Below, piece by piece: positions 1 through 8,366 of a DNA stretch of 64,000 nt. Position 1 is the first letter of the stretch. Each line of letters starts with the position of its first letter. The position numbers and the translations under genes were made by a program. This DNA comes from Rheinheimera sp. GTDB taxonomy: Bacteria > Pseudomonadota > Gammaproteobacteria > Enterobacterales > Alteromonadaceae. The notes under the pieces were generated by a model. It was not told the origin of the DNA. It ran no database searches and saw nothing but the letters and a program-made list of their open reading frames with translations. Where the stretch lies: positions 35,452 to 99,451 of the forward strand of contig DMYW01000061.1 of the NCBI GenBank assembly GCA_003482455.1, read 5' to 3'.

Positions 1-4
1 GCGT

Positions 5-928
5 TCATTCAATAGTCTCCGAGGTTTGACGAAAGCCTGCGACTTGGTGCCAATAGCCGTTGACATCATGTTGTGGCAGCGGTTGATTGATGCCATTTGC
101 AAACAGCTGCACTTTGTCGAAAAATCCATCCATTTCAGGGCTTAGACGAACATAGTCAACCCAGCCGTGCATCGATCCTAAATCGTTCTGTAAGTTATAA
201 CGTTGACCTGATTGCGTCTGAATACCATTGAGTACAAACAAGGGTTGTCCTTCTTGGCTTTGAGTTAAGCGGCCATTTGGGTAGTTCAAGCAACAGAGTT
301 CGCATTGATCTTTTGGTCTATTTTCAGAGCGTGCGGTAAAACAGCGCCCTGACCATGCGAGCGGCAAATGGCCATAAGCAAAAACTTCTATTTCAATTTG
401 CTGTGATAAATCCGCAAGCGACGGCTGCGCTAACAAGCGCAAGATCCAATCACGGCCAAGCTCAACCGGTAGTACCCAGCGTTGCATGCCTTGTTTAACC
501 ATAAGCCGTAACGATAACTCGTTGTAGATATTCAAAGCACTGCCTGCGACAAAAGGTAAACCTTTCTCGTGCAACCATCCAACGGCGCCCATGTCATTGG
601 CTTCCACCATAAACTCGCCATTGTCGATGATTTTACGCAGTTCTTTCAGCTCCGCCTGTTGCTCAATTAATGTTAGCGTGGATAACACCACCTGCTTGCC
701 GGCGTCGCGAAGCTGATAAGCGGTGTCGAGAAAATCAGTAAAGCCAAATTCACGGCGTTTACTGCAGACGGTTTCTCCTAAATACACAGTGGTGGCAGCA
801 CTTTGTGCAGCGTGCTGATAAAAAGCCTGTAACTTGGCTTTTGACCAAAAATACAATACGGGGCCGATTGTGACTGCAGGCACCTTGGTGGCTGATGCTG
901 TCGCGGTTGAATTCTGGATACATTCCAT
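5..928 (-). CDS. ubiV: UbiV, O2-independent ubiquinone hydroxylation protein (U32 family)
   Basis: UbiV works with UbiU and UbiT in oxygen-independent ubiquinone synthesis, where the UbiU-UbiV Fe-S pair supports ring hydroxylation in the cytoplasm. The protein reads GPVLYFW, YLGETVCSKRRE, LPVELGRDW and GRCFTARSENRPKDQC-ELCC; these match the UbiV pattern, including the four cysteines expected to bind the 4Fe-4S cluster (VCSKRR and the C-(16)-C-xx-C group). An ATG at 928 is preferred because AGGTG lies nine bases upstream; a GTG at 940 would add four residues. It follows ubiU by about 60 bases on the same strand, so the two are probably one operon. Length (about 307 residues) is normal. Confidence 0.93.
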   Translation of the reverse strand: MECIQNSTATASATKVPAVTIGPVLYFWSKAKLQAFYQHAAQSAATTVYLGETVCSKRREFGFTDFLDTAYQLRDAGKQVVLSTLTLIEQQAELKELRKIIDNGEFMVEANDMGAVGWLHEKGLPFVAGSALNIYNELSLRLMVKQGMQRWVLPVELGRDWILRLLAQPSLADLSQQIEIEVFAYGHLPLAWSGRCFTARSENRPKDQCELCCLNYPNGRLTQSQEGQPLFVLNGIQTQSGQRYNLQNDLGSMHGWVDYVRLSPEMDGFFDKVQLFANGINQPLPQHDVNGYWHQVAGFRQTSETIE

Positions 929-991
929 CGGGCGGGACACCTAGAGCTGGGTTGTTACATTGGTTTTGGGATCGGACTTGGACATTTACCG

Positions 992-1987
992 TTATTTCCA
1001 ATGACGGTGATACGCACCAAGAGTGGTTTGATTCCCTTCAGACAGTGAGGCCAAGACCTGATGCCACTGGCTAGATGTTTGAAATTGGTCAGGGTTGGTT
1101 TGCACCGCATCTATGGCTGCGCGCCAAACACGCGTCAGATCGCGCACATAAGCTGGGCTGCGCTGACGTCCTTCAATTTTTAACGAGGCAATCCCATCAC
1201 GATACAGCATCGGTAACAGTTCCAAGGTGTTTAAGCTCGTCGGCTCTTCCAATACGTGGTAGCGCTCGCCATCGACCACAAATCGGCCTTTGCATAACGT
1301 TGGATAACCTGCAGTTTCATTTGGCTGGAACCGATCGATCATTACATCATTGAGTCGTGACTCGAGCACGCCATCTTGTTCACTCCAACGCACGAAGGCC
1401 GCTGGTGAACATGCACCTGATGTGTTCGGTGATTCGCCGGTTAAGTAAGAACTTAAAAAACAACGCCCCTCGGCCATAATACATAAACTGCCATACGCAA
1501 ATACTTCTAGCGCCATGTCGGAACTAACGGCAAGCGCTCGTACCTGTTGGATAGTGAGCACACGTGGCAGAACGACGCGCTTGACACCAAATTGCCGATA
1601 AAACTCAATGGCGGCTTGGTTGGTAGCGCTCGCTTGCACCGATAAGTGCACTTCAACCTGAGGATGATGCTGTTGCATGTACTCTAAAAGGGCGATGTCC
1701 GCCAAGATTAAAGCATCAGCGCCAGATGCTACGGCAGTGTCACAGCTCGCTTGCCAACGGGCGACTTCCCCCGGGTGGGCAAAGGTGTTGATTGCCACAT
1801 GCAATTTACGTTGAGCCTGGTGTACATACCGACAGGCTTCGCGTAGTTGTTCTGGGGTAAAATTTAGCCCTGCAAAATGACGGGCGTTGGTATCGTTATT
1901 CAGACCCACATACACGGCATCGGCCCCTTCGGCGATCGCAACTTTGACACTGGCCATGCTTCCGGCAGGACATAACAACTCCATCAT
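992..1987 (-). CDS. ubiU: UbiU, O2-independent ubiquinone hydroxylation protein (U32 family)
   Basis: UbiU is the Fe-S partner of UbiV in anaerobic ubiquinone synthesis. The protein begins MMELLCPAGS, continues ADAVYVGLNN and carries the U32 signature EVFAYGSLCIMAEGRCFLSS near residues 165-185 with further cysteines (SGACSPA) that fit the family cluster ligands. The start has a good GAGGT site about seven bases upstream. The gene is first in a ubiU-ubiV pair and is divergent from ubiT across about 100 bases. The family was formerly annotated as 'peptidase U32', but the role in ubiquinone synthesis is established for the E. coli orthologues (yhbU/yhbV). At 331 residues it is full length. Confidence 0.93.
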   Translation of the reverse strand: MMELLCPAGSMASVKVAIAEGADAVYVGLNNDTNARHFAGLNFTPEQLREACRYVHQAQRKLHVAINTFAHPGEVARWQASCDTAVASGADALILADIALLEYMQQHHPQVEVHLSVQASATNQAAIEFYRQFGVKRVVLPRVLTIQQVRALAVSSDMALEVFAYGSLCIMAEGRCFLSSYLTGESPNTSGACSPAAFVRWSEQDGVLESRLNDVMIDRFQPNETAGYPTLCKGRFVVDGERYHVLEEPTSLNTLELLPMLYRDGIASLKIEGRQRSPAYVRDLTRVWRAAIDAVQTNPDQFQTSSQWHQVLASLSEGNQTTLGAYHRHWK

Positions 1988-2090
1988 GGCTTACCTCTTG
2001 ATTGGGATACAGAAATGCTGCGTTTTAAGGCACGATGCAGCCATTATAAAACGGTGGTCTTGCCATCGCTGGATGCAACAGAGGTAGAGA

Positions 2091-2765
2091 ATGTCTAAGC
2101 CAAAAGAGGTAGTAGGTGAGTGGGGACAGCGAGCGCAACGCTCAATTATTGGGTTAAGCGGCTGCCTGCCATGGCCAGACAAAGCCCAAAAATTCGGTTG
2201 GAGACTGATAGATATCACGGCCCCTTTGTTATGGCGCCGTGGACCTGCTTTGGTTCAGCAGTTTGATCAACATGTCCCTGCACTGATTAGAACTTCAGTG
2301 CTGCAATATCTGCTGCGGCAGGTATTTGCGCAAAGGGCCAACTTAGGTGAACTTGACTTCCTTCAAGGCAAATCCGTGCAAATTGAAGTTACGGACCGTG
2401 AAATGAAAGGGCTAAAAGCAAACCCTTCCTCCCATTCGCACCCCATCGAGTGCAAGCCACGGCTTGTTTGTGTTTATCAGATCCAGCTAACGCCTGAACG
2501 TACATTGCAGGTGCATGCGCCGAATAGTGAGCCATCTAACCAAACTTATGATGTGTTGTTTCGTGCCGACGCTAGCGCATTGCTCTCACTAGTTACTCAA
2601 CAAGCTGATGCTGACACACTGTTTTTTCGACGACAACTGCTGGTGTCAGGGGATACGGAGACCGGACTCCATTTAAAGAACTATCTAGATCAAATCTCAG
2701 TGGAGCCGCTGCTACCCGCAGTGTTGCTGCAGGTGGCAGAGCGTCTGCTGGCGCATGCGCCATAA
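2091..2765 (+). CDS. ubiT: UbiT, SCP2-domain ubiquinone biosynthesis accessory factor
   Basis: UbiT is a lipid-binding SCP2-type protein that replaces UbiJ in the O2-independent ubiquinone pathway and is thought to hold the prenylated intermediates. The central part (about residues 75-190) has the SCP2 look: a hydrophobic helix, then the stretch ending DVLFRADASALLSLVTQQADADTLFFRR, LVSGDTETGLHLKNYLDQ. The gene is divergent from ubiU-ubiV, the usual arrangement, which supports the call more than the weak motifs do. The start follows AGAGGTAGAGA. Length (224 residues) is somewhat above the E. coli protein because of the N-terminal segment. Confidence 0.85.
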   Translation: MSKPKEVVGEWGQRAQRSIIGLSGCLPWPDKAQKFGWRLIDITAPLLWRRGPALVQQFDQHVPALIRTSVLQYLLRQVFAQRANLGELDFLQGKSVQIEVTDREMKGLKANPSSHSHPIECKPRLVCVYQIQLTPERTLQVHAPNSEPSNQTYDVLFRADASALLSLVTQQADADTLFFRRQLLVSGDTETGLHLKNYLDQISVEPLLPAVLLQVAERLLAHAP

Positions 2766-2885
2766 TCCATCGCGGTTGCCCGAAGTGTTATTCGACGTCG
2801 GCAAACATACCGGCGCGTGATGCCACTTCTGGCTGGACTATCCCCCGAACAGACGTCTGCCAAAAATCAAACGCGTATTTATGGC

Positions 2886-3341
2886 CTAAACAAGACGCAC
2901 TAATTGACCTTGACGGTCGAAGGTTAAGAAGTCTGCGATCATGCCCGCTTCAATTTGCCGAAGCATCAAGCGCAGTGGTTGATCGGCTTCATCGCTATTG
3001 GGTGCAATGCCTGCACGCCCAGCAAGGCTGCCAACAAAGGCAATATCCCAATCGACGCCAGTTTGCGCTGATTCAGCCACTAACACCGAAAAATCAGCAA
3101 CTTCCTCAGGTAGTTTGTCTACACACAACACAGGTGCGAGCGCTCCACCTTGGCCTTGCTTAAATAATGCGTACTGACTGTCGGTATAACCATTAGGTAG
3201 TTCAGCTTTTGCCAGCACCCACAACAAGCGTTGCGGTTCCTTTTGCGCTTTCGCCGCCGCAATAAATTCTGCATAACTAGCAAGTTCGACTGAACTGGCA
3301 GTATCAGGGGCATGGGATTGACAATGCGACGCACATGACAT
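2886..3341 (-). CDS. Small protein of unknown function linked to nrdD
   Basis: A 151-residue cytoplasmic protein with a Cys/His-rich start (MSCASHCQSH) and a conserved-looking core: EPQRLLWVLAKAELP, GGALAPVLCVDKLPEE, WDIAFVGSLAGRAG, LRLMLRQIEAGMIADFLTFDRQG. I recognise this as the short family often labelled 'ribonucleotide reductase subunit alpha' in public annotation, but it has no catalytic RNR domain, so that name should not be trusted. The ATG at 3341 follows AGGA at a good distance; an upstream ATG (3371) has none. It lies about 130 bases downstream of nrdD on the same strand, so a link to anaerobic nucleotide reduction is possible but unproven. Confidence 0.7.
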   Translation of the reverse strand: MSCASHCQSHAPDTASSVELASYAEFIAAAKAQKEPQRLLWVLAKAELPNGYTDSQYALFKQGQGGALAPVLCVDKLPEEVADFSVLVAESAQTGVDWDIAFVGSLAGRAGIAPNSDEADQPLRLMLRQIEAGMIADFLTFDRQGQLVRLV

Positions 3342-3472
3342 TGGAAAGTCCTCGTAATATGGGAACAACAAACAGCGTTAAAACGTTTATGTGTCATCTT
3401 AACAAGTTCAAACGGGCACTGACTGCGCCACTAAAGGAGCAGTCAGTTGCTACCGCTAAAGTGGTAGCCGGC

Positions 3473-5278
3473 CTATTGGTTTGGGCTCTCTAATTCAATC
3501 GCGCGCTGCAAATGATAATGGCGTCGTTGATGTTCTCGCCGCCGGCCTTGGCTAAACGCCGATACACGTTTTAAATAACCTATGATCCGCGTCCCATAGT
3601 CGATGTCTTGGCTTTGACAATGTGGACATGCAGAAAGTGTTCGCTTGTCGATATGCTCACATTGATTACAAATAGTGATTTTCACGTTGATACAGAAGTA
3701 GTTACAGCCAGTACGAGCTGCTAAATCAAGCAACGCCAAGTTGCCGTGAGCGTGTAGCTTTTCTTCTAGATTTAAATGCAAGGCTGACCCACCATCCAGA
3801 TACTCCAGTAGGGTTTTGCCGTGCAGTAGACATTTATCCAACACCGTTGTTTCGTCATCTTCCACCACGTAAAAATAGGAGTTGTAACAGTCTCGGCGCA
3901 CTTGATAGCCGTCTTCCTTATCCCATTTCGCATTCTTTACGCCTAAGTTTTCTGCCGGCACAAATTCAGTGTTAAACAAATAGCCATAACGAGCCCGAGC
4001 CTGTTGGTTGGCTTGGTAAATGACTTGCAGTTGCTCACGAACAAACGATAAGTACTCTGGATTATTGGTCGGAGACAAACCTAAAAACTCAGCAGCCTCC
4101 ACCATGCCGTTGATACCAATGGTCAGGAATTGTTTGTCCAGGCTGATAAAGCCGGCATCGTAGACAGTTAACAGACCCGCGGCTTGGTACTCTTCCATTA
4201 GCTGACGGTAGGCTACTTGGTATTGTTGGACTTTTTTTACTTCCGTCGCAAGGTCGCGTCCGTCTTGCACCAAGCGGTTCATATTCAACGTAATCACATT
4301 GATAGAGCCGGTGGCCACGCCCCCAGCGCCCAGCGAATAAGAAAAAGTTCGGTCACTGATCTCACTGCGCAATCGGCAGCAGGATGCAAGGGAGTCAGCA
4401 CTTTCCGACAAATACACAAAGAAGCTATTGCTCGATGCCATCTCATTGGCGATATCTGCTGCAAAATCCCGATCTTGACATTTCTGCCCATCAGTCAACA
4501 TAGCGACGGTCACCACCGGAAACGTCAACACAGTTTTCGAGCGCTCAGCGTTAAACCAACGTAAGAAATAGTGTTGTAAAGCTGACACGCTAGTCCAGTG
4601 AGGCGCCGTGAGGTCTGGAAACACAAAATTGCCAAACATACTTTCAAAATAAAAACGGTCATAAATGGAAATATTCCAAAAGACACTTTGATAGCCACGG
4701 GCTGCTGCTGGTTGATTGAGTGCATACACCACATGTTGCAAATGATTTTGAATTTGCTTTTCGTGCGTGACTAAATAGTCATCGCCGTAATCTTTTCGCG
4801 CGAAATAATCAAAATAAGTTAGAAATTCGACGGTAGCGACAGCACCAGCAAATTGGCTAGAGACCGCAAACACAAAATTGACAAAACAGCCGCAAAACGA
4901 TTCCAAATGCTTGGGTGCTTGGGATTCACCACCAAGTTTGGTGAGGCCATCTAACAAGAACGGATACATGGTGACCGACACACAATAAGGTTTGAGACTC
5001 GTTTCGTCGTGCACATAGATCTCGTGTTGCTCGATTTGCCGGGCGTATTCTGATGCCAAATCGTCGCCAAATAGGGCGGCGATCTTGCGCTGAACTAAGG
5101 CGCGGTTGACCTGGATAAAACAATCTTTCATCAGTTCCGCTTCAAGCGTGGCGATGTTTTTTTGAGTGACATTGGCATTAGCGTCTAATTTAGAGCCATC
5201 CGCAGGATTGGCGGCATGGACGTAAGCATCAATAAATTGCAGTTTTTTGTTCAGCTGCGTCGCAGAGAGTGTTTGCAT
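3473..5278 (-). CDS. nrdD: Anaerobic (class III) ribonucleoside-triphosphate reductase
   Basis: NrdD reduces ribonucleotides to deoxyribonucleotides under anaerobiosis with a glycyl radical that NrdG installs. At 601 residues it is about 110 shorter than E. coli NrdD and lacks the N-terminal ATP-cone, so it should not have the usual dATP allosteric switch; it resembles the shorter 'Bdellovibrio-type' class III enzymes. Near the C-terminus two CxxC pairs (ICNQC and ACPHC) form the expected zinc site, followed by GTRIIGYLKRV, where the glycine is the probable radical site. The C-terminus is unusually basic (QGRRREHQRRHYH). A strong AAGGA site precedes the start. It follows nrdG by about 35 bases. 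Confidence 0.92.
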   Translation of the reverse strand: MQTLSATQLNKKLQFIDAYVHAANPADGSKLDANANVTQKNIATLEAELMKDCFIQVNRALVQRKIAALFGDDLASEYARQIEQHEIYVHDETSLKPYCVSVTMYPFLLDGLTKLGGESQAPKHLESFCGCFVNFVFAVSSQFAGAVATVEFLTYFDYFARKDYGDDYLVTHEKQIQNHLQHVVYALNQPAAARGYQSVFWNISIYDRFYFESMFGNFVFPDLTAPHWTSVSALQHYFLRWFNAERSKTVLTFPVVTVAMLTDGQKCQDRDFAADIANEMASSNSFFVYLSESADSLASCCRLRSEISDRTFSYSLGAGGVATGSINVITLNMNRLVQDGRDLATEVKKVQQYQVAYRQLMEEYQAAGLLTVYDAGFISLDKQFLTIGINGMVEAAEFLGLSPTNNPEYLSFVREQLQVIYQANQQARARYGYLFNTEFVPAENLGVKNAKWDKEDGYQVRRDCYNSYFYVVEDDETTVLDKCLLHGKTLLEYLDGGSALHLNLEEKLHAHGNLALLDLAARTGCNYFCINVKITICNQCEHIDKRTLSACPHCQSQDIDYGTRIIGYLKRVSAFSQGRRREHQRRHYHLQRAIELESPNQ

Positions 5279-5313
5279 ATCGGAATTCCTTTGTTTTTGA
5301 TGTTAGTTATGAA

Positions 5314-5871
5314 TCAGTCAGCGGTATGACAAGCCAAATCAGGTGGCTTCAAGCCAAGACGAAGGAGGTCTGCTGTTGTTATTGGTTCAGCTGGAAGTGG
5401 TGTGGGCCAAAACAAAGGATTGAGACAAAGCCCTTGCTGCAAATCGTATAACCGTTGATTGCTGCTAGGGCTTGCCAAACCTCCAAGTTCGGTGATCCAA
5501 GGCCCAAGTTTGATAAAATCGAGATAGGGAATAAATTGCATGGGACATTCGTCGAGCCCCGAATACAATGCGGTGGCAAGCTGCCGCGTTTTGCAAACGC
5601 GCAATAAATCCAATAATGCCTCTGGCTGCCATTCTCCCCCCATAAACAATACGCAAGTGACGTAAGACTGAGAATGCTCCAGATGGCGTTGTAGGGTTGT
5701 TATGTCCAGTGACTCGCCGCGTCGAGCATCCCAACTATCCGCGCTATGGCAACCTTTGCAACCTAGTGGGCAACCGGTGATCAAATAGCTCAAACTGACG
5801 TGACCGGGGATCTCCTGCAGCAGGACGTCTCTGGTTAAAAAACGCAGCGGTTTCACCATATGTCGTGTCAT
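5314..5871 (-). CDS. nrdG: Anaerobic ribonucleotide reductase activating protein (radical SAM)
   Basis: NrdG is a radical-SAM enzyme that generates the glycyl radical on NrdD. Its cluster motif CxxxCxxC is visible as CPLGCKGC around residues 34-41, followed by H-SADSW, the family pattern; further on VLFMGGEWQPEALLDLL matches the GGE motif that contacts SAM. The gene precedes nrdD, the reverse of the E. coli order. The ATG at 5871 has AGG about ten bases upstream and is preferred over an internal ATG at 5859. A perfect FNR box lies about 60 bases before the start, so the pair is probably induced without oxygen. Confidence 0.92.
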   Translation of the reverse strand: MTRHMVKPLRFLTRDVLLQEIPGHVSLSYLITGCPLGCKGCHSADSWDARRGESLDITTLQRHLEHSQSYVTCVLFMGGEWQPEALLDLLRVCKTRQLATALYSGLDECPMQFIPYLDFIKLGPWITELGGLASPSSNQRLYDLQQGLCLNPLFWPTPLPAEPITTADLLRLGLKPPDLACHTAD

Positions 5872-5931
5872 TGCTTGTTAACCTATACAAGATATAGGGG
5901 CAAGCTTAGGTTGGATGGCCCTTTGAAAAGA

Positions 5932-5945
5932 TTGATCTAGATCAA
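5932..5945 (-). promoter_or_regulatory. FNR-type binding site before nrdG-nrdD
   Basis: TTGATCTAGATCAA is a perfect match to the FNR consensus TTGAT-N4-ATCAA and a complete palindrome. It ends 61 bases upstream of the nrdG start, a distance that suits activation from about -41 of a promoter between it and the gene. It fits the anaerobic role of the operon. Confidence 0.8.
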
Positions 5946-6087
5946 TATCCCAAGATGCAAAAGCCTTCGTACCCCATCGTAGGTAAGATGGTTTGCTTGG
6001 TCATCGTTTTGAGGATAATCAGAATGGAAGGCTGGGAATTGGCTTAATTATTAAAGGCATAGATTCAAAAAGCCTATTTCATTGCAA

Positions 6088-6119
6088 AAAAGCACTGCAA
6101 CTCCCTCTGCAGTGCTTTT
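6088..6119 (-). terminator. Intrinsic terminator after the small membrane protein gene
   Basis: The arms AGCACTGCA and TGCAGTGCT enclose an eight-base loop. Read on the minus strand the stem is followed by a run of six T, so it mainly ends transcription from the integrase side; on the plus strand the tail is four T. It sits 11 bases beyond the stop of the 42-residue gene. Confidence 0.8.
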
Positions 6120-6129
6120 CATTCATTAG

Positions 6130-6258
6130 CTACTTTTTCAGCTCGTTTTTCCGTTTTTCCTCTTTGTACGCGGCGACATAATAAGCCGCGATAAGGGTTG
6201 AGCCTATGGCAAGGATGGCGAAAAAACTGATGATGAGAGCCATGATTTTGATGGTCAT
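6130..6258 (-). CDS. Small single-pass membrane protein (42 residues)
   Basis: A short reading frame starting MTIKIMALIISFFAILAIG and ending in a charged tail KEEKRKNELKK. Residues about 4-30 form one hydrophobic segment, so it should be an inner-membrane protein with a basic cytoplasmic tail. It has a good ribosome site (AAGGGG, seven bases before the ATG) and is followed at once by a terminator with a six-T run, so it looks like the last gene of the unit integrase, 98-residue protein, this gene. I do not recognise a family. It could be cargo of the integrated element. Confidence 0.62.
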   Translation of the reverse strand: MTIKIMALIISFFAILAIGSTLIAAYYVAAYKEEKRKNELKK

Positions 6259-6311
6259 GTGAGTTCCCCTTGGTTATCTATCTACTGTATCGCATTTACC
6301 GAAATTGATGC

Positions 6312-6608
6312 TTAAAAGCCTGAATACCGATAAGTTGTATGTTCTAAGTGCTGGGAAAATTTTGCTTCCAACGTGCTAACGTCGAGTTCTTTGGCGCAAC
6401 TCAAACAGCAAAGCTGTTGCCGAACCCAGCTCAGTACCGCGTCTCTGTTTGTCCTGTCACCGGGCTCGCCGCAAAGCATAACCAGCGACATGTCATGGGG
6501 CGCGATTTGCATCACGTGGAGCAGGGCTTCCGCAAGTAACTCAGCTTTTTTGTTCAGCACTTTTTCTGCCATATATTTACGGTACTCAGGGCTTTGTTCA
6601 ATCATCAT
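6312..6608 (-). CDS. Hypothetical protein next to the integrase (98 residues)
   Basis: A small, soluble, mainly helical protein that begins MMIEQSPEYRKYMAEKVLNKK and has a pair of cysteines plus a third one in RQQLCCLSCAKELD. The start follows AGGAGATAAGAC, a strong ribosome site, and lies 14 bases after the integrase stop, so the two are cotranscribed. I do not recognise the family. The CC-x-x-C group could bind a metal, but no second ligand set is clear. It is probably a passenger or regulator of the integrated element. Confidence 0.62.
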   Translation of the reverse strand: MMIEQSPEYRKYMAEKVLNKKAELLAEALLHVMQIAPHDMSLVMLCGEPGDRTNRDAVLSWVRQQLCCLSCAKELDVSTLEAKFSQHLEHTTYRYSGF

Positions 6609-6622
6609 GTCTTATCTCCTGC

Positions 6623-7816
6623 TTAGAGCGATGTGCCAAAGTTGGTTGTTAACAGCTGCTCAAACGCCGATCCGTCATGTCGTGTCAGATTTGGGATAAA
6701 ACGCGAATAGGTTTTAAACAACATCTCGGTAGTTGAATGGCCCATTTGCCTTGCGATCCATTCAGGTGATTCACCGGCGGCGAGCCAAAGAGTGGCCGCC
6801 GTGTGACGAGTCTGATAGGGGCGACGCTTTTCTAAACCCAGCCTTGTTAGTAGGGGATACCAGATGCGTTTGGTGACATTGTTGTGTTCAAGGGGTTTGC
6901 CCTCACGGTTGCAAAACACGAACTCAGAGAAATTCCCTGTGGCCCGATATTGGCGGCGAAGTGCATCCATCACAGGGGCAATCATTTTGATGTCGCGCTG
7001 AGAAAAATCGTTTTTGGTGTAATCTTCTTCACCGCCCACGATGGTTTCTCGCACCAAAATCAGACCGCGATTAAAATCGACGTAATTCCATTTCAGCCCG
7101 TCAATTTCGCCAGTGCGCATGCCAGTAAAAAACCGCACTATGTAGTAGTTGCGATAGTCAGTGCGTACCTTGTCGAGGATTAGATTTACCTCTTCTAGTG
7201 AAAACGGCTGCACGTCAGACTTAGGCACTTTAAGCGGTTTGATCCGCGTGAAAGGGGTGTTAAAGTTGTATCGGTCGGCGGCTTCCTCAAAGATCCGTCT
7301 TAATGGATCCATGATTTTGTTAATACGGTTGTTCGATAACGCTTCTTTATTGGTTCGGCCCGGAACTTTGGCGAGTGTGGACCGAAATTTCAGTAAATCT
7401 GCGCGAGTGATGTCGCCGACATTCTTATCTCCAAATGCAGGGATGTAGTATTTGTCCAACGAGCCGCGGATGCTGACTCGATAGGACGCGAGCCACTGCA
7501 CGACGTTTTCCTGGTACCACTCTTCGACAAAAACACGAAAAACTGGCGAGCTGTGGCTTGCCTCAATCGATTGTGTAGTCAGCACTTCCAATTCAAGTTC
7601 GTGCAGTCGCTGCAAAAAGGTGCTTTGCGGAAAGTGTTTGGCGTAATTAAAGGTATTGGTTTGGATCTCCGCTTCGATTTGTTGCAGATGCTTTTCTAAC
7701 TTTTTGCGATTGGTTTTGTTGTCCAAGAGCGAGGTTTGCTCGCGGCAGCGCTGGCCTTTGTATGAAAAATCGTAATAAAGGCGTGATGTTTCGCGGCGAA
7801 CAGAGATCTTACCCAT
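6623..7816 (-). CDS. Tyrosine-type site-specific recombinase (integrase)
   Basis: A 397-residue phage-type integrase. The N-terminus (MGKISVRRETSRLYYDFSYKG) matches the arm-type DNA-binding domain of Min27-like integrases; the middle is the SAM-like core-binding domain (about 90-195); the C-terminal catalytic domain has Arg in GMRTGEI, the second Arg and His in YQTRHTAAT, His in QMGHSTTEM and the nucleophile Tyr in KTYSRF. The first His of the HxxR box is replaced by Tyr, a substitution common in this subfamily. All key residues are present, so the enzyme should be active. It overlaps the excisionase-like gene by eight bases. Such integrases often use tRNA genes, and a broken initiator tRNA end lies about 700 bases upstream. 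Confidence 0.92.
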   Translation of the reverse strand: MGKISVRRETSRLYYDFSYKGQRCREQTSLLDNKTNRKKLEKHLQQIEAEIQTNTFNYAKHFPQSTFLQRLHELELEVLTTQSIEASHSSPVFRVFVEEWYQENVVQWLASYRVSIRGSLDKYYIPAFGDKNVGDITRADLLKFRSTLAKVPGRTNKEALSNNRINKIMDPLRRIFEEAADRYNFNTPFTRIKPLKVPKSDVQPFSLEEVNLILDKVRTDYRNYYIVRFFTGMRTGEIDGLKWNYVDFNRGLILVRETIVGGEEDYTKNDFSQRDIKMIAPVMDALRRQYRATGNFSEFVFCNREGKPLEHNNVTKRIWYPLLTRLGLEKRRPYQTRHTAATLWLAAGESPEWIARQMGHSTTEMLFKTYSRFIPNLTRHDGSAFEQLLTTNFGTSL

Positions 7817-8042
7817 GGCATACCTCCATCACTTCAGTTTTCATACCGATGCTGTCATGCGTCGAGCTCAACCAATCCTCTTCAATGGTTTCCCAAATAA
7901 ACAGCAGTTTTCGCCGCCCAAAGGGACGAATGTAGTGGCGGCCTTCTAGCAAATAGGCATCGACCAACATGTTGCGGATAGAGCGAGCATCGTAGTGAAT
8001 TCGCTCTGCCAATTGTTCAGTCGTTAAATAAGTTTTCGTCAT
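7809..8042 (-). CDS. Excisionase-like small DNA-binding protein
   Basis: A 77-residue protein starting MTKTYLTTEQLAERIHYDARSIRN, a winged-helix/AlpA-like motif (LTTEQLAERI... recognition helix), then RPFGRRKLLFIWETIEEDWL. Its size, motif and eight-base overlap with the integrase start indicate a directionality factor or its regulator. The ATG at 8042 has GAGGAAG seven bases upstream; the open frame continues upstream to 8084 but without a better start. A 14-base palindrome lies just before the gene and may be its operator. Confidence 0.72.
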   Translation of the reverse strand: MTKTYLTTEQLAERIHYDARSIRNMLVDAYLLEGRHYIRPFGRRKLLFIWETIEEDWLSSTHDSIGMKTEVMEVCHG

Positions 8043-8061
8043 TGTTGCTTCCTCTTCAGAC

Positions 8062-8075
8062 GTATCGTGCGATAC
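8062..8075. promoter_or_regulatory. Perfect palindrome before the excisionase-like gene
   Basis: GTATCGTGCGATAC reads the same on both strands. It lies 20 bases upstream of the excisionase-like start, where an autoregulatory operator or recombination-protein site would be expected. No protein can be named from sequence. Confidence 0.45.
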
Positions 8076-8094
8076 AGGAACCACGTTAAACCGT

Positions 8095-8228
8095 TTTGAA
8101 ATTCACGCCACAAACCTAAATTCTGGAAAATGTTCAATAAAAACAACGGATAACGTAGGTATTAGTGGCTTCGAGTAGCCACACAGAGACAGGCTAACTG
8201 AGTTTGAAATTCACGCTACAAATCTAAA
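8095..8228. repeat. Pair of 26-bp direct repeats upstream of the integrase operon
   Basis: The two copies, 8095-8120 and 8203-8228, both begin TTTGAAATTCACGC and differ at only two of 26 positions; their starts are 108 bases apart. Direct repeats of this kind beside int/xis are typical of arm-type integrase or excisionase binding sites. That is an inference from position. Confidence 0.55.
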
Positions 8229-8366
8229 ATCGGTGATTTGAGGCTTACGAAATGAAGTTTTATGGGCTGGAAGGGATAGAGCGATTAAAGAGGATCTGGC
8301 TTACGGTCATTTTTTAAAAACAGGATCGATCGTCTTGTGACAAGCGATGTGCGGAAATGAATTGAA

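Noticed and set aside
1998..2011. FNR box between ubiU and ubiT (TTGATTGGGATACA)
   Set aside because: The left half fits but the right half matches ATCAA at only three of five positions, and it overlaps the ubiU leader. It may be real for ubiT but I cannot support it.
3418..3468. Two hairpins between nrdD and the small downstream gene as terminators
   Set aside because: CTGACTGC/GCAGTCAG and GCTACC/GGTAGC pair well, but neither is followed by a T run on the minus strand; they may be processing or stability elements.
5993..6181. 62-residue plus-strand frame near the FNR box
   Set aside because: It runs through the terminator hairpin and antisense to the 42-residue gene, with a Phe/Ser-rich low-complexity translation.
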